DNA from: Acidobacteriota bacterium
Lineage (GTDB): Bacteria; Acidobacteriota; Terriglobia; Bryobacterales; Bryobacteraceae
DNA: 64,000 nucleotides
Assembly (NCBI GenBank): GCA_016213775.1
Contig: JACQZR010000090.1
Location: forward strand, 35,578-99,577
Reading direction: 5' to 3'
The notes below the pieces were generated by a model. It was not told the origin of the DNA and did no database searches. It saw nothing but the letters and a program-made list of their open reading frames with translations. Shown here piece after piece: positions 52,029-60,082 of the stretch. Position 1 is the first letter of the stretch, and the number at the start of each line of letters is the position of its first letter. Made by a program: the position numbers and the translations under genes.

Positions 52029-53258
52029 ATGCTCTTGAAGTGGTTTGGTGGTCGGAATCAAAATCGCCCCTCCAGAGAAGTGCCTGACAGGGTGGCGAGC
52101 GTCTGGCTGGAAGCACGGGCAGGCCGCATCCATGATCCTGTAGCAAAGCTGCGCTATCTGCGGAGTGAAAGTGGCCGGCGGCACGGCATCCCTCGAATGG
52201 CCAAGCATATCGCCGCCGTGGTGCTGGCGTTGGGTGTGGTTATGATGATGCCGCTCTCCATGATGATGAGGGCAAAGGGGTTGCTCTCGGATTCGCGGTA
52301 TGAGGTTCCACTGCCGGTACGGCTGGTGCCAGCGGATTCCGGGGCACCTTTGCAGAAAGTCTGGCAGGTGGACCGGAAGGACGAATACGAGACCTACAGC
52401 AACGGTCTGCGCATAGAAACAAGAGGGGTACAGGTTCTAGAGGAGAGAACGTACATGCGGTTCCATCGGGCGAAACTGGAGAACGCCGCGGCGGAAACGA
52501 TTGCGGTGGGGACACACTACACGGAGGAAACAGCGCCGGCAGGGATAGTTTTTCACACCACGGAAAGCGATCTGGCGCCGTTCTCGGAAGATTACAACCG
52601 TCAGTTGCGGCGAATGGCGCAAGGTACTCTGGATTATGTACGGCAAAAGAAGGCGTACCACTATCTCATCGACCGGTTCGGGAGGGTCTACCGGGTGGTG
52701 GAGGAAGCGAGCGCGGCCAATCACGCCGGTTGGTCGGCGTGGGCGGATTCGCAGTATGCTTACGTAGGACTGAACAGCAGCTTCCTGGCGGTTTCTTTTG
52801 AGGGACAGACGTTGCCCGAGGGCACACCCGTCGACGGCAAGGCGAAGGAGAACACGGCGGTGACGGCGGCGCAGTTGCACTCGGCGCGGATTCTTACCGA
52901 TATGCTTCGCTACAAGTACCGGATTCGGGCGGAGAACTGTGTCACACATGCGCAGGTATCAGTGAATCCTGACAATTTCGGGATCGGGGCGCACACGGAT
53001 TGGGGGGCGAGTTTCCCATTTGACCGGATGGGACTGCCCGACAATTACCAGATCCCGCCACCGGCAATGACCTTGTTCGGGTTTAGCTATGACAGCACCT
53101 ACCTGAGCGTATCGGAGGCGCGGTTGTGGCAGGGGCTGCTACTGGGGCAGGAGCAGGTGCGGCAAGCCGCTTCGGCGCGGCAGATGAGTGTAGCGCGGTA
53201 CCGGGCCCGGCTGCAGAAACAGTATCAGGCGTTATCGAAGTTGACAGAAGAGAAGTGA
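52029..53258 (+). CDS. Membrane-anchored N-acetylmuramoyl-L-alanine amidase (amidase_2/PGRP-type)
   Basis: A 409-residue protein. About 55 basic cytoplasmic residues precede a membrane helix (AAVVLALGVVMMMPLSMMM), followed by a linker and a zinc amidase domain (about 150-330). GIVFHTTES has the first Zn His, HAGWSAW is the substrate-groove motif, and THAQVSVNPDNFGIGAHTDWG contains the second His and the Asp-type ligand. The cell wall is the likely substrate, acting from outside the membrane. A frame open to 51897 overlaps rpmE, so ATG 52029 is used. The actin-like ATPase gene starts 7 bases downstream, so a shared role in wall remodelling or division is inferred. Confidence 0.82.
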   Translation: MLLKWFGGRNQNRPSREVPDRVASVWLEARAGRIHDPVAKLRYLRSESGRRHGIPRMAKHIAAVVLALGVVMMMPLSMMMRAKGLLSDSRYEVPLPVRLVPADSGAPLQKVWQVDRKDEYETYSNGLRIETRGVQVLEERTYMRFHRAKLENAAAETIAVGTHYTEETAPAGIVFHTTESDLAPFSEDYNRQLRRMAQGTLDYVRQKKAYHYLIDRFGRVYRVVEEASAANHAGWSAWADSQYAYVGLNSSFLAVSFEGQTLPEGTPVDGKAKENTAVTAAQLHSARILTDMLRYKYRIRAENCVTHAQVSVNPDNFGIGAHTDWGASFPFDRMGLPDNYQIPPPAMTLFGFSYDSTYLSVSEARLWQGLLLGQEQVRQAASARQMSVARYRARLQKQYQALSKLTEEK

Positions 53259-53265
53259 GGGCATC

Positions 53266-54282
53266 ATGAATTCGCAACCACTTGGCCTTGACGTAGGCAC
53301 CAGCCGAATCGTGCTGGCAGCGCCATCGACAGAAACGACGGGGGATGCCGGTATCGGGATCCAAGGTCCGGCCTACCAGTTCCGGAGTCAGTTGAACGCA
53401 TTCGTTCGACTGCCGTTCACGCGGATCACGGAAGGCGTATTGAAGAAAGAGAATGTACCGTACTCGGTGCAGGGGCAGGAAATCGTAGTCCACGGGAATG
53501 AGGCGGAGATGTTCGCCGATTTGCTGGGGAAGGAGATGCGCCGGCCGATGCGGGGAGGGGTGTTGAATGCCTCCGAACCCGAAGGGGAGACGCAATTGCG
53601 TCAGATCATGGAGAGTCTGCTGGGCAATTCCGAGCCACGGAAGATTTACTACAGTGTCCCGGCGGCACCGGCGGGCAACGAGGATAGCGTCACCTATCAT
53701 GAAACGGCGATCCGGCATCTGCTGCAGCAGTTGGGTCACGAGGTGAAGAGCATCAACGAAGGGCTGGCGGTGGTGTACAGCGAGTTGGAGGATTCCAATT
53801 ACACGGGGATCGGGGTGAGCTGCGGCGGCGGGCTGTGCAATGTGTGTCTGTCATACCTGTCGGTGCCGGTTCTGTCGTTCAGCATTGCCAAGGCGGGTGA
53901 TTTTATCGACGCGAGCGCTTCGCAGGCGACGGGAGAGTTGGCGAACCGCATCCGCATCACGAAGGAAAGCGACTTCTACTTCAACGGACACTTCTCCGAT
54001 CGGGTGAAGCAGGTGCTTTCGGTGTTCTACGACGACATGATTCAGGCGCTGGTGGTGGGGATGAAGGACGCGTTCTCGGCGTCGAAGGCGATGCCGAAGT
54101 TCGGGCGGAGGATTCCGATGGTGTTGAGCGGTGGAAGCGCAATGCCGAACGGTTTCCTGGATCGTTTCCGGACGGCGCTGAATGCCAGTGATTTCCCGAT
54201 TTCCCTGTCGGAGATCCGGCTGGCGAACGACCCGCTGCACGCAACCGCGAAGGGCGCGCTGCTGGCTGCATTGAGCGAATGA
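53266..54282 (+). CDS. Actin-like/Hsp70-fold ATPase of unknown type
   Basis: A 338-residue cytosolic protein with the actin/Hsp70 superfamily signature: phosphate-1 LGLDVGTSRIVLA at the start, phosphate-2 GIGVSCGGGLCNV (about residue 185-197) and the adenosine motif PMVLSGGSAMPNG (about 283-295). Between them lies KIYYSVPAAP, as in MreB/FtsA connect-type segments. It is not MreB, FtsA, ParM or PilM by obvious motifs, and is shorter than FtsA. It is closely coupled with a membrane amidase (7-base gap) and a sulfatase (4-base overlap). A filament- or scaffold-forming role in peptidoglycan remodelling is an inference. Confidence 0.72.
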   Translation: MNSQPLGLDVGTSRIVLAAPSTETTGDAGIGIQGPAYQFRSQLNAFVRLPFTRITEGVLKKENVPYSVQGQEIVVHGNEAEMFADLLGKEMRRPMRGGVLNASEPEGETQLRQIMESLLGNSEPRKIYYSVPAAPAGNEDSVTYHETAIRHLLQQLGHEVKSINEGLAVVYSELEDSNYTGIGVSCGGGLCNVCLSYLSVPVLSFSIAKAGDFIDASASQATGELANRIRITKESDFYFNGHFSDRVKQVLSVFYDDMIQALVVGMKDAFSASKAMPKFGRRIPMVLSGGSAMPNGFLDRFRTALNASDFPISLSEIRLANDPLHATAKGALLAALSE

Positions 54283-55640
54283 GCGAGCGCGTCTCGCGTG
54301 AAGGCCCATTTGAACCAACTGTTGGAGAGCGAGTGACGAGACGAAATCTGTTCCGAATGGCGGCTGGGGGAATGCTACCAGCCGTTGGCGCAGCCCAGGG
54401 TGCCGGGAAGCCGAACGTCATTGTGATTGTGACCGATGATCACGGTTACGCGGATGTGAGCTGCTACGACCATCCGGCGGAGGTGAAGACCCCGAATATC
54501 GACCGCATCGCTGCACGGGGAGTGCGGTTCACACAGGGGTATGCGAGCGCGTATGTATGCGCACCGACTCGCGCGGGGATCATGACTGGGCGCTACCAAC
54601 AGCGTTATGGTTTCTACACGGCGGCGGATTCGCGGGTGGGGCTGCCGAAGACGGAGATCACGCTGGCGGATCTGATGAAGAAGGCGGGCTACCGGACGGG
54701 AGCGTTTGGGAAATGGCATCTGGGGATTGAGCCGGCGTACCATCCGCTACGACGGGGTTTTGATGAGTTTTACGGGTTTCTAGGACACGGGGCCCACGAC
54801 TACTTCAATCTCAACCGGGATGAAGATTATCCGCACCAGTCGATTTGGCGTAATGACAAAGTGATCGACGACCGGGGGTATCTGACGGACAACCTGGGGC
54901 GGGAGGCGGTGGGGTTCATCGGGCGAAATGCAGGGGGGCCGTTCTTCCTCTATCTGGCGTTCAACGCGGTGCATGTGCCGATGCAGGCTCCGGAGGACGT
55001 GGTACGCAAATACGACACGGGAAAGAAGAATCGCGATATCTATCTGGCGATGCTCGAGCGCGAGGATGCGGCAGTCGGTCAGGTGTTGGACGAGTTGGAG
55101 AAGCGTGGACTGGAGAAGAACACCCTGATCTTCTTCCTGTCCGACAATGGCGGGGCGCGGGCGAACTCGGCGAATAACGGCAAGCTGCGCGACTTCAAAC
55201 AGAGTGTCTATGAGGGCGGGATCCGGGTACCGTTTCTGCTAAGCTGGCCGGCGCGACTGCCACAGGACAAGGTTGTCGAGGAGCCGGTGATCTGTTTCGA
55301 CATTCTGCCCACCGTTTGCGCGGCAACCGGTGTGGCGGTGCCACAGGATCGTCCGATAGATGGGGTGAATTTGCTGCCACTGCTGGATGGGAAAGCCAAA
55401 GGGCCAGTGCACGAAGCGCTGTTCTGGGACGGTTACGAAGGGAAACGGGCCGTGCGCACGGGGCGTTGGAAACTGGTGGACAACAACGGGAAGCTCGAGT
55501 TGTTTGATCTCGGCCTGGATTCCGGGGAGAAGACCAATCTGGCGGCCAAAGAACCGGAGCGGCTGGCTGAGTTGAAGAAGAGGTTTGAGGCATGGCGGAC
55601 GCCGATGCCGCCGCGAATCGGCAAGGGAGGTGGAGAGTGA
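54279..55640 (+). CDS. Tat-exported type I sulfatase
   Basis: A 453-residue exported enzyme with a Tat signal (TRRNLFRMAAGGMLPAVGAAQG). It has the metal-site start NVIVIVTDDHGYADVSCY and the C-x-P-x-R formylglycine motif CAPTRAGIMTGR, with Cys94 as the residue to be modified. AFGKWHLG and FFLSDNGG complete the alkaline-phosphatase-type active site. It hydrolyses sulfate esters, probably of polysaccharides. A formylglycine-generating enzyme is needed but is not in the window. Overlaps the actin-like gene by 4 bases (ATGA). Confidence 0.92.
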   Translation: MSERVSREGPFEPTVGERVTRRNLFRMAAGGMLPAVGAAQGAGKPNVIVIVTDDHGYADVSCYDHPAEVKTPNIDRIAARGVRFTQGYASAYVCAPTRAGIMTGRYQQRYGFYTAADSRVGLPKTEITLADLMKKAGYRTGAFGKWHLGIEPAYHPLRRGFDEFYGFLGHGAHDYFNLNRDEDYPHQSIWRNDKVIDDRGYLTDNLGREAVGFIGRNAGGPFFLYLAFNAVHVPMQAPEDVVRKYDTGKKNRDIYLAMLEREDAAVGQVLDELEKRGLEKNTLIFFLSDNGGARANSANNGKLRDFKQSVYEGGIRVPFLLSWPARLPQDKVVEEPVICFDILPTVCAATGVAVPQDRPIDGVNLLPLLDGKAKGPVHEALFWDGYEGKRAVRTGRWKLVDNNGKLELFDLGLDSGEKTNLAAKEPERLAELKKRFEAWRTPMPPRIGKGGGE

Positions 55641-55677
55641 ACGGCGAGGGGCGAATCGGGGTTGGTAGAATCGAATC

Positions 55678-56712
55678 ATGAAGAACGATGGCAACGAGTA
55701 TCTACCGTCGCGTGACGCGGAAATTCTGCATGCCATTGTCTCGGCATACATAGAGACTGGCGAGCCGGTGGCGTCGCGGACAGTTTCACGGCACGGCCAA
55801 TGGGGTTTGAGTCCGGCAACGATTCGGAACATCATGGCGGATTTGAGCGAGGAAGGTTTTCTGTCGCAACCGCACACTTCAGCGGGACGGGTTCCGACTG
55901 CCAAGGCGTTTCGCGATTATGTACTGTCGCTAGAAGTATCGCGCGGGGTTTCGATGGAAGCGAGCCGGCTGCGGCAGCAGATTCGCGACCTGGATGGCGT
56001 GGATGCGAAGGTGGAACGGTCGTCGCATGTGCTGACGCAGATCTCCCGGAGCATGGGAATTGCGGCGGCGATTCCGACGGACAATCAGATGCTGCACCAG
56101 GTGGAACTGATTGCGTTGGGAGGGCGCCGCGTGTTGATGGTGGTGGTGACGCGCGACCGCGTGGTGCGGGACAAAGTAGTCCATGTCGAACAGGACTTGT
56201 CGAATGATGAACTGGCGTCGCTGCGGAACCACATCAACTTGAACTTCAGCGGGTGGACGTTCTCGGCGATTCAGGAAGAGATGCGGAAGCGCCTGGATAC
56301 GGAACGGGCGCGGTACGACGAAACTCTGCAGCAGTTGGGCTTGCTATTGGGGAAGGGTTTATTGGATATGGGCGGCTCGCCGAAGGTGCATACAGAAGGA
56401 GCGGCGAACCTTGTGGGGCAGGATCTGCACATCACGCGGGAACGGCTGCGGGAGTTGTTCCACACGCTTGAGGAAAAAAAGCGGATTCTGGATTTGCTGG
56501 AGCGATTCCTGGAGCCGAATGGCGAGGTAGGTGTGCAGGTGGGGTTAGGTGAGATCCATCCGAGCCTGGACGAACTTTCGCTGATCGGAGTAACGGTGAA
56601 TCTGCCCGGCGGGATGGCGGCGAAGATTGCCGTGCTGGGGCCGCTGCGGATGAACTACGAGAAGGTGATGTCGGCCGTTTATCACGTGGGCCAGGCGCTG
56701 CAGTCGAGTTAG
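55678..56712 (+). CDS. hrcA: Heat-inducible transcription repressor HrcA
   Basis: A 344-residue repressor. The winged-helix N-terminus contains SRDAEILHAIVSAYIETGEPVASRTVS, the recognition-helix region LSPATIRNIMADLSEEGFL and PHTSAGRVPT; the C-terminal dimer domain ends with LGPLRMNYEKVMSAVYHV. It normally binds CIRCE elements before groESL and dnaK. No CIRCE (TTAGCACTC-N9-GAGTGCTAA) was seen in front of it, and grpE-dnaK-dnaJ do not follow. Confidence 0.95.
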   Translation: MKNDGNEYLPSRDAEILHAIVSAYIETGEPVASRTVSRHGQWGLSPATIRNIMADLSEEGFLSQPHTSAGRVPTAKAFRDYVLSLEVSRGVSMEASRLRQQIRDLDGVDAKVERSSHVLTQISRSMGIAAAIPTDNQMLHQVELIALGGRRVLMVVVTRDRVVRDKVVHVEQDLSNDELASLRNHINLNFSGWTFSAIQEEMRKRLDTERARYDETLQQLGLLLGKGLLDMGGSPKVHTEGAANLVGQDLHITRERLRELFHTLEEKKRILDLLERFLEPNGEVGVQVGLGEIHPSLDELSLIGVTVNLPGGMAAKIAVLGPLRMNYEKVMSAVYHVGQALQSS

Positions 56713-56714
56713 GA

Positions 56715-57866
56715 TCAGTACACCAGTTCGGCGACCTTGAACTGAAGGGTGCGGTCGAGGACCATCTCAAGGATTGTGCCTGAGGGCAGGACGGCGTCGG
56801 GGCCGCGCTGCATCATGGTTCCGAGTGCTCCAGCGGCGGCGCCACCCGCCGCGCCAATGCCGACACCGGTACCCCAACGGCCTGTTGCCGCGCCTGCGAC
56901 AGAGCCTACGGATGCGCCGGCGGCAGTGGTTTTTCCGACTGTCTTGGCATCACGGCCTTTGCCGCTCTCACTCTTGACGATGCCTTCGTCGCGGTCGAGT
57001 TCGCCTTTGGAGTTGCCGTCCATTCCGCCGATGGGGGCGCGGAGGTCGCGGGTGATGCCGTTGGACATCGTGAGGGTTTCAAAACGGATAGCGAGTTCGC
57101 CGCGGCCGGACCTTCGGCCGGGACGTTTGACGTGCGAGACGACGCCAACCACCTCCGTGCCGATAGGGATGATAAGGCGACCTTCGGAGACGACTGGGAA
57201 GACCGTTTCGAGATAGACCTTGTCGCCAAGCTGCGCGGATTTGGATGTGAGCGAACCGCGCAGACGGACAGGGACTTTGGTGCCGGCGTCGATGGCGTAT
57301 TCTTCCTTCGCTGGTTTGGCTTCCGGCGGCCTTGCGGCAAGACGGCGCGGGGCCGCCTGTCGTTCGATGAGGATGGGTTGTGATGCGGCGGGCTGCGCTT
57401 CCGTGATGACGGGCCGCGCGCCATCCTTTTCGTAAATGAGAGTGGATTCCGATTCTGAGCCGTTGCGTTGGATCTGACGGCGGATGGTGAGGGTGGCGCC
57501 GTCGCGGGAGGCACGCCAACGCTCCATGATGACGTACTGGCCGCTGTCCTCACGAACAATGGTGTTCACCAGGAGGGCCGAGCCTTCCCATTTGACGACG
57601 CTGCTGCGAGTGACGCCGCCGACGGTGGATTTCGATTCCTTTCCGTCGGTGGTGTAGCTGGTGGCGACGGGCGCAGCGCCGGGAGTGCCGGTGGCGGTAC
57701 ACAGCACGGTGTTGGCTTCGTGCTCGATCTTGAGGATCTGGCCCGGGGGCGCGGCCTGAGGCGAGATGACGCTGCGGGTTGCGTTGAGGGTCCAAACCCC
57801 GCTGAATTCACCGCTCTGCGCGAGGCAAGCGGCTGCCAGTACGAGAACCACGATGCGAGCCGGCAC
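56715..57866 (-). CDS. Secreted protein with TrbI/VirB10-like barrel and glycine-zipper tail
   Basis: A 383-residue exported protein. The signal peptide (ARIVVLVLAAACLAQ) is followed by a lipocalin-like domain (FSGVWTLNATRS..., about 20-150) similar to the N-terminal module of the 4.7-kb ceramidase-like protein. A Pro/Ala linker leads to a beta domain resembling VirB10/TrbI C-termini (GTKVPVRLRGSL, LGDKVYLETVFPV, IPIGTEVVGVVSHVKRPGR). The last part is a glycine-zipper region (AAGASVGSVAGAATGRWGTGVGIGAAGG). Outer-membrane association is likely. No secretion-system genes are adjacent. Confidence 0.62.
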   Translation of the reverse strand: MPARIVVLVLAAACLAQSGEFSGVWTLNATRSVISPQAAPPGQILKIEHEANTVLCTATGTPGAAPVATSYTTDGKESKSTVGGVTRSSVVKWEGSALLVNTIVREDSGQYVIMERWRASRDGATLTIRRQIQRNGSESESTLIYEKDGARPVITEAQPAASQPILIERQAAPRRLAARPPEAKPAKEEYAIDAGTKVPVRLRGSLTSKSAQLGDKVYLETVFPVVSEGRLIIPIGTEVVGVVSHVKRPGRRSGRGELAIRFETLTMSNGITRDLRAPIGGMDGNSKGELDRDEGIVKSESGKGRDAKTVGKTTAAGASVGSVAGAATGRWGTGVGIGAAGGAAAGALGTMMQRGPDAVLPSGTILEMVLDRTLQFKVAELVY

Positions 57867-57909
57867 GAAAACCTCCCCGATTCCGGTAATAGGCAGATTA
57901 TAGCTCTAT

Positions 57910-57929
57910 TGTCGGGTTACTGTCCGACA
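57910..57929. promoter_or_regulatory. Short inverted repeat TGTCGG-N8-CCGACA
   Basis: TGTCGG (57910-57915) and CCGACA (57924-57929) form a six-base inverted repeat just before the start of the downstream pseudogene, in the divergent gap. It could be an operator half-site pair or chance. Confidence 0.25.
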
Positions 57930-58527
57930 TGTCATTTCGCACTCGCGTATTGTTTCTGCCTTGTGTGGCGGCCGGTTGCCGCATGGCATTAAAACGGCCC
58001 GGCGTTACATGCAAAATCTACCCGTTTCCCGCGGACCGGATACCTCGGGTGGACGGGGACGCGAGTGATTGGACGATGGTGCCGGAGAGTTACGTAATCG
58101 GCGTGGACCAGTTGCAGGAGACCGTGCTGGGGGCTTGTGGGGAGGGACCTTGATTCCGAACTGGCACCCAAACAAGAGATGCCAGGGTTCAGCGAGCGCG
58201 ATGCGCATTTTTCGCGCGCGATGGTGTGGAGGTGCCAACCGTGCATCAAGGAACAGCCGTAATGCGAAGGCGGCCTACCAATATAGCTTCAGGCCGGGCG
58301 AGGCGGGAAAGATGACGTTGGAGTTTTGGATTACACCTTTTGATTATGCGGGGTGTGACGGGCCGGCGGGAGAACAAATCATCGGGCTGTCATGGGCGGT
58401 GTTGGATTATGACATATGGCGATGCAACGGCGCTGGTGGGTTTCGCGACTTCGTGGTAACACTATACGTGGAAGGACCGGAAGGGAAGTCACGGCGTGCA
58501 AAGGTATGGGACGTCAGCTTGCGGTGA
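57929..58527 (+). pseudogene. Decayed gene for a sugar-binding-like/DOMON-type secreted protein
   Basis: The first frame (57929-58153) has an exported-looking start and then KIYPFPADRIPRVDGDASDWTMVPESYVIG, the entry of a family of about 350-residue secreted proteins of Acidobacteriota. It stops early at TGA. Later pieces appear in other frames: MVWRCQPCIKEQP, then AAYQYSFRPGEAGKMTLEFWITPFDYAG, SWAVLDYD, and TYGDATALVGF, ending VEGPEGK. The right order but frame changes and lost blocks mean a pseudogene. The family name is from memory of the sequence pattern and is not certain. Confidence 0.55.
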
Positions 58528-58571
58528 ACTTTTTACATCTGGCGCTCGTTTGAGGAAGAGGAGAGTAAAGG

Positions 58572-59276
58572 ATGAGACTTTTAACAGGATTGGCCGCCAT
58601 CGGAGTATGTGCGTTTCTATCCGGGTGCGGGTTTACCAGCGACCCCGGGCCGACGCTCACGGAGTCGAAGGACGTGGAGGCAGGCAACGTCGAGGCGATT
58701 CGTGCCGAGATCAAGATGGGGGCTGGGGAACTCCGCCTGGAGGGTGGGTCTGCGAAGTTGCTGGAGGCGAGTTTCCGGTATTCGGAGAATCTGGGGCGAC
58801 CGGAGGTGCGGTATGAGAGCACGGGTTTCCGGGGACAGCTTTCGATCGAGTCGCCGAAGAAGGGTGCGAGCGGGAACGTCGTCAATGAATGGACTTTGAA
58901 GATGGGACCCAAGGTTCCGGTGGATCTGGTGCTGCATTTGGGGGCGGGGGACAGCCGTTTGGATTTGTCCACATTTCCGCTGAAGACCGTGGATGTGAGC
59001 ATCGGCGCGGGGCGAATTGAGTTGAACCTCGACGGCAAGTACACGCGGGATGTGGAAGTGAGTGTGAAGGGCGGCGTGGGGCAGGCGATTATTAAGTTGC
59101 CGAAGGGCGTTGGAGTGAAGGCGAATGCGAAGGGCGGCATTGGATCGGTAAAGACAAATGGGTTGACGCAAAGGGGTGATACTTACTACAACGAGGCCTA
59201 CGCGGAAGGCAAGCCGTCGATTCATTTAGATGTGAAAGGTGGAGTGGGGGAGATTGACTTGCGGGTGGTGGAGTAG
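58572..59276 (+). CDS. Lipoprotein with toast-rack (DUF4097/LiaF-like) domain
   Basis: A 234-residue protein with lipobox LSGC (Cys19), so it is a lipoprotein. The mature part consists of repeated short beta-strands in regular steps (VEAIRAEIKMGAGELRLEGG, VDVSIGAGRIELNLDG, VEVSVKGGVGQAIIKLP, IHLDVKGGVGEIDLRV), the right-handed or toast-rack fold of DUF4097/DUF2154. Such proteins occur in envelope-stress contexts, but the role is unknown. GGAGAG lies 8 bases before the ATG. It is a single gene between two pseudogenes. Confidence 0.75.
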   Translation: MRLLTGLAAIGVCAFLSGCGFTSDPGPTLTESKDVEAGNVEAIRAEIKMGAGELRLEGGSAKLLEASFRYSENLGRPEVRYESTGFRGQLSIESPKKGASGNVVNEWTLKMGPKVPVDLVLHLGAGDSRLDLSTFPLKTVDVSIGAGRIELNLDGKYTRDVEVSVKGGVGQAIIKLPKGVGVKANAKGGIGSVKTNGLTQRGDTYYNEAYAEGKPSIHLDVKGGVGEIDLRVVE

Positions 59277-59308
59277 GCCCGCTGACTCGGACGGCACTAA
59301 TTAGGTAG

Positions 59309-59999
59309 ATGCCGTCGCAATACGAACAGTCTTATAAACGCTCGAGTGATGAAGATCCGCGAGGAACGCTCACGACGGTGGCGGTGTTGCGATCAACCCG
59401 GAAGCAAAGGTGGTGAGCCTGGATCGTGAGCTGAATACGGAGCAACTACGCGCGGATCATTTGTACAGGGTGACAGATGGGATGGACGACTGCATCCACC
59501 ATTTCGAGGCGCTTTCGTACTACCGGTCGAATTGGGTGGAGGCGCAGATGGACCACGCAGTGGCGGTAGAGATGAAGTATGAAGCTGGTGTATGAGCTGG
59601 AAGTGAACATCATCCGGCTCTGGGAACGGCCGGCGGAGGGGGGTACTGCGATCGGGGAGTGTCGCGCTGTACCCGTGGGTTGCGCTGATGGATGCCACCT
59701 TGGAGCAGCAGCGGGAAGCCGCGCGAAGAGTGAATGAGAGCCGGCGGGAGGGTCTGCGGACGCAGATGGCGCTGCTGGGTTCGCTGCGCTATGGTAGTGG
59801 AGAAGCCTATCTGGAGAGGATTGGACGTATGCTGCTGTCGAAAGAGATTCTTCGGGAAACGCCGATGTGGTAGGACATTGTGAGCGAAGGCCGCGAGCAA
59901 GGCCGTGTCGAGGGCGAAGATAATGCCGAGCGAAAGGCGATTGACCGATGGATTTCCCGGGCGTCCACTGCTCCCTCGTTGGAAGCCTGCCTCGACTGA
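59309..59999 (+). pseudogene. Decayed Rpn/PDDEXK-type nuclease-like gene
   Basis: Pieces in different frames match the Rpn/YadD-like family common in Acidobacteriota and cyanobacteria: MPSQYEQSYKRSSDEDPRG at 59309, then LDRELNTEQLRADHLYRVTDG and HFEALSYYRSNWVEAQMDHAVAVEMKY (59410-59595). After a frame break follow MDATLEQQREAARRVN, LLGSLRYGSGEAYLERIGRML and SKEILRETPMW, where a TAG occurs at 59871-59873. The reading continues DIVSEGREQGRVEG with a typical Gly/Arg/Glu tail. Multiple breaks make it inactive. Confidence 0.62.
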
Positions 60000-60082
60000 C
60001 GGATTTGGGTCCGGCGGCGACGGCCTCCTCAGTGGACGCGTGTTTTGACTGAGCTCACAGCCTTTGCGATAGACTAGGCGCT

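Noticed and set aside
55640..55680. CIRCE operator before hrcA
   Set aside because: The TTAGCACTC/GAGTGCTAA halves are not present.
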